Source of the DNA: JAGOEF01 sp964511665 | GTDB lineage: Bacteria > Bacteroidota > Bacteroidia > Bacteroidales > ML635J-15 | DNA: 6,986 nucleotides | Assembly: GCA_964511665.1 (NCBI GenBank) | Contig: CAZEHA010000087.1 | Span: 1 to 6,986 of the forward strand | Reading direction: 5' to 3' | Part shown: piece after piece, positions 6,323 to 6,986 of the stretch | Layout: each line of letters begins with the position of its first letter | How positions within the stretch are numbered: the stretch's first letter is position 1 | Made by a program: the position numbers and the translations under genes | Notes under the pieces: generated by a model | What the model was told of the DNA's origin: nothing | Database searches by the model: none | The model's input: the letters and a program-made list of their open reading frames with translations, nothing else

Positions 6323-6986
6323 ATGAAAAAACCAATCTTAATTATTTTCTTAGTCTCGTCTTTTTCGGCCACAATTTTGGCTCAAGGCTTTCACTACGGT
6401 GTTCAGGCAGGCATGAGTGCTGCAACCATTGTTGAACGGAACGAATGGGCCGGCAATCTAAACAAAAATGTAAAGCTGGGCATGCAACTTGGGGTGGCCA
6501 TCGAATATGAGGTACTCAGCTTTTTATCGGTAAGTTCAGCCATCACATTCTTTCAGAAAGGCGATAAAATTAAAGACCAGTTTGCCACGTCGCGCGCTTC
6601 AATCGGATATTTGGATATACCTATTAACATTGGGTATAAAATTCCATTGGGGAATTTCAAATTTACCGGAATGGTTGGGCCATACACCAGTGTTGCCCTA
6701 GTTGGCAGCAAATCGTTTACCATTGCCCCCGATGTAGAGCCCGACTTTGAATGGAACTTCGAGGAGCATGGCCACGATGCCTACATCGACGACGGAAGTA
6801 GTTTTTTTGGTGAAGAGATTCATTCATATAAGCGTTTCGACACGGGGATCAGTGCCGGTGTGAAAATCGGGTTTAAGAATTATCAAATTTCAGCAGCCTA
6901 TAGCAGGGGTTTCGTTGACATAAAAACGAATGAAACCATTAGCGCCAAAAACTCGGTTTTTAATATAGCTCTAATATACTTTATTA
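6323..6986 (+). CDS. PorT-family outer-membrane beta-barrel protein, 3' end cut by window
   Basis: Secreted outer-membrane protein; 221 codons are visible and no stop is reached. A classical signal peptide is clear: MKK, a hydrophobic core at about 5-19, and likely cleavage after Ala20 (ILA|QG), giving a Gln N-terminus. The mature part alternates short beta strands and loops in the style of the OMP_b-brl_2/PorT family: 'FHYGVQAGMSAAT' (first strand), 'LGYLDIPINIGYKIP'-like segment (about 95-108), 'GMVGPYTSVALVG' (116-128), 'FDTGISAGVKIGF' (172-184) and 'YQISAAYSRGFVDI' (187-200). The final 'SVFNIALIYFI' has the pattern of a terminal barrel strand, so only a residue or two is probably missing. 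A strongly acidic stretch at 137-165 looks like a long surface loop. The specific function is unknown; small barrels of this family are numerous in Bacteroidota. It seems to be a separate transcription unit. Confidence 0.85.
   Translation, partial: MKKPILIIFLVSSFSATILAQGFHYGVQAGMSAATIVERNEWAGNLNKNVKLGMQLGVAIEYEVLSFLSVSSAITFFQKGDKIKDQFATSRASIGYLDIPINIGYKIPLGNFKFTGMVGPYTSVALVGSKSFTIAPDVEPDFEWNFEEHGHDAYIDDGSSFFGEEIHSYKRFDTGISAGVKIGFKNYQISAAYSRGFVDIKTNETISAKNSVFNIALIYFI

Noticed and set aside
1..6986. Mobile elements, defence systems, CRISPR, tRNA or rRNA
   Set aside because: No transposase, integrase, long terminal inverted repeats, regularly spaced repeats or RNA-gene-like cloverleaf sequences were seen; the gene set is core chromosomal.

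Overview
The window reads as chromosomal DNA from a member of the Bacteroidota, probably a Bacteroidales/Marinilabiliales-like or related lineage. Evidence: a gldF-gldG pair, a GldG-associated DUF4340 protein, a Bacteroidota-type sliding clamp gene, a PorT-like outer-membrane barrel, promoter candidates of the TAnnTTTG type, and start codons without clear Shine-Dalgarno sequences. All recognisable genes lie on the + strand and the window is densely coding. I see no rRNA, tRNA, CRISPR array, transposase or other mobile element.

Layout. Positions 2-667 hold the 3' part of gldF (ABC-2 permease), whose start lies outside the window. gldG (672-2423) follows after 4 nt, and a membrane-anchored DUF4340 protein (2423-3481) starts on the last base of the gldG stop codon. 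These three look like one translationally coupled membrane/envelope module. A 120-nt AT-rich gap carries a plausible Bacteroidota promoter overlapped by a perfect 8-bp inverted repeat, and leads into dnaN (3602-4732). A clear hairpin plus T-run terminator follows dnaN. Only 19 nt after its T-run begins a DEDDh 3'-5' exonuclease with a C-terminal DUF3820-like module (4795-5571), and 5 nt after that a short fumarylacetoacetate-hydrolase family enzyme (5577-6194). A 128-nt gap with another candidate promoter and an imperfect inverted repeat precedes a secreted outer-membrane beta-barrel gene (6323 to the window end), which is cut at its very last codons.

How the genes work together. GldF is the membrane part of an ABC complex and GldG its large periplasm-facing auxiliary subunit; the DUF4340 protein has the same one-anchor topology and probably works with them. 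DnaN and the exonuclease both act on DNA, though no clamp-binding motif is obvious in the exonuclease. The FAH-family enzyme seems to share the exonuclease transcript rather than its function. The barrel gene appears to be an independent unit.

Nothing here is a strongly novel system. The points most worth a second look are the gldFG-DUF4340 module beside dnaN, the terminator placed almost against the exonuclease start codon, the inverted repeats that overlap the -7 element of both predicted promoters, and a roughly three-fold excess of the tetranucleotide TCGA caused largely by NTC-GAN codon pairs.
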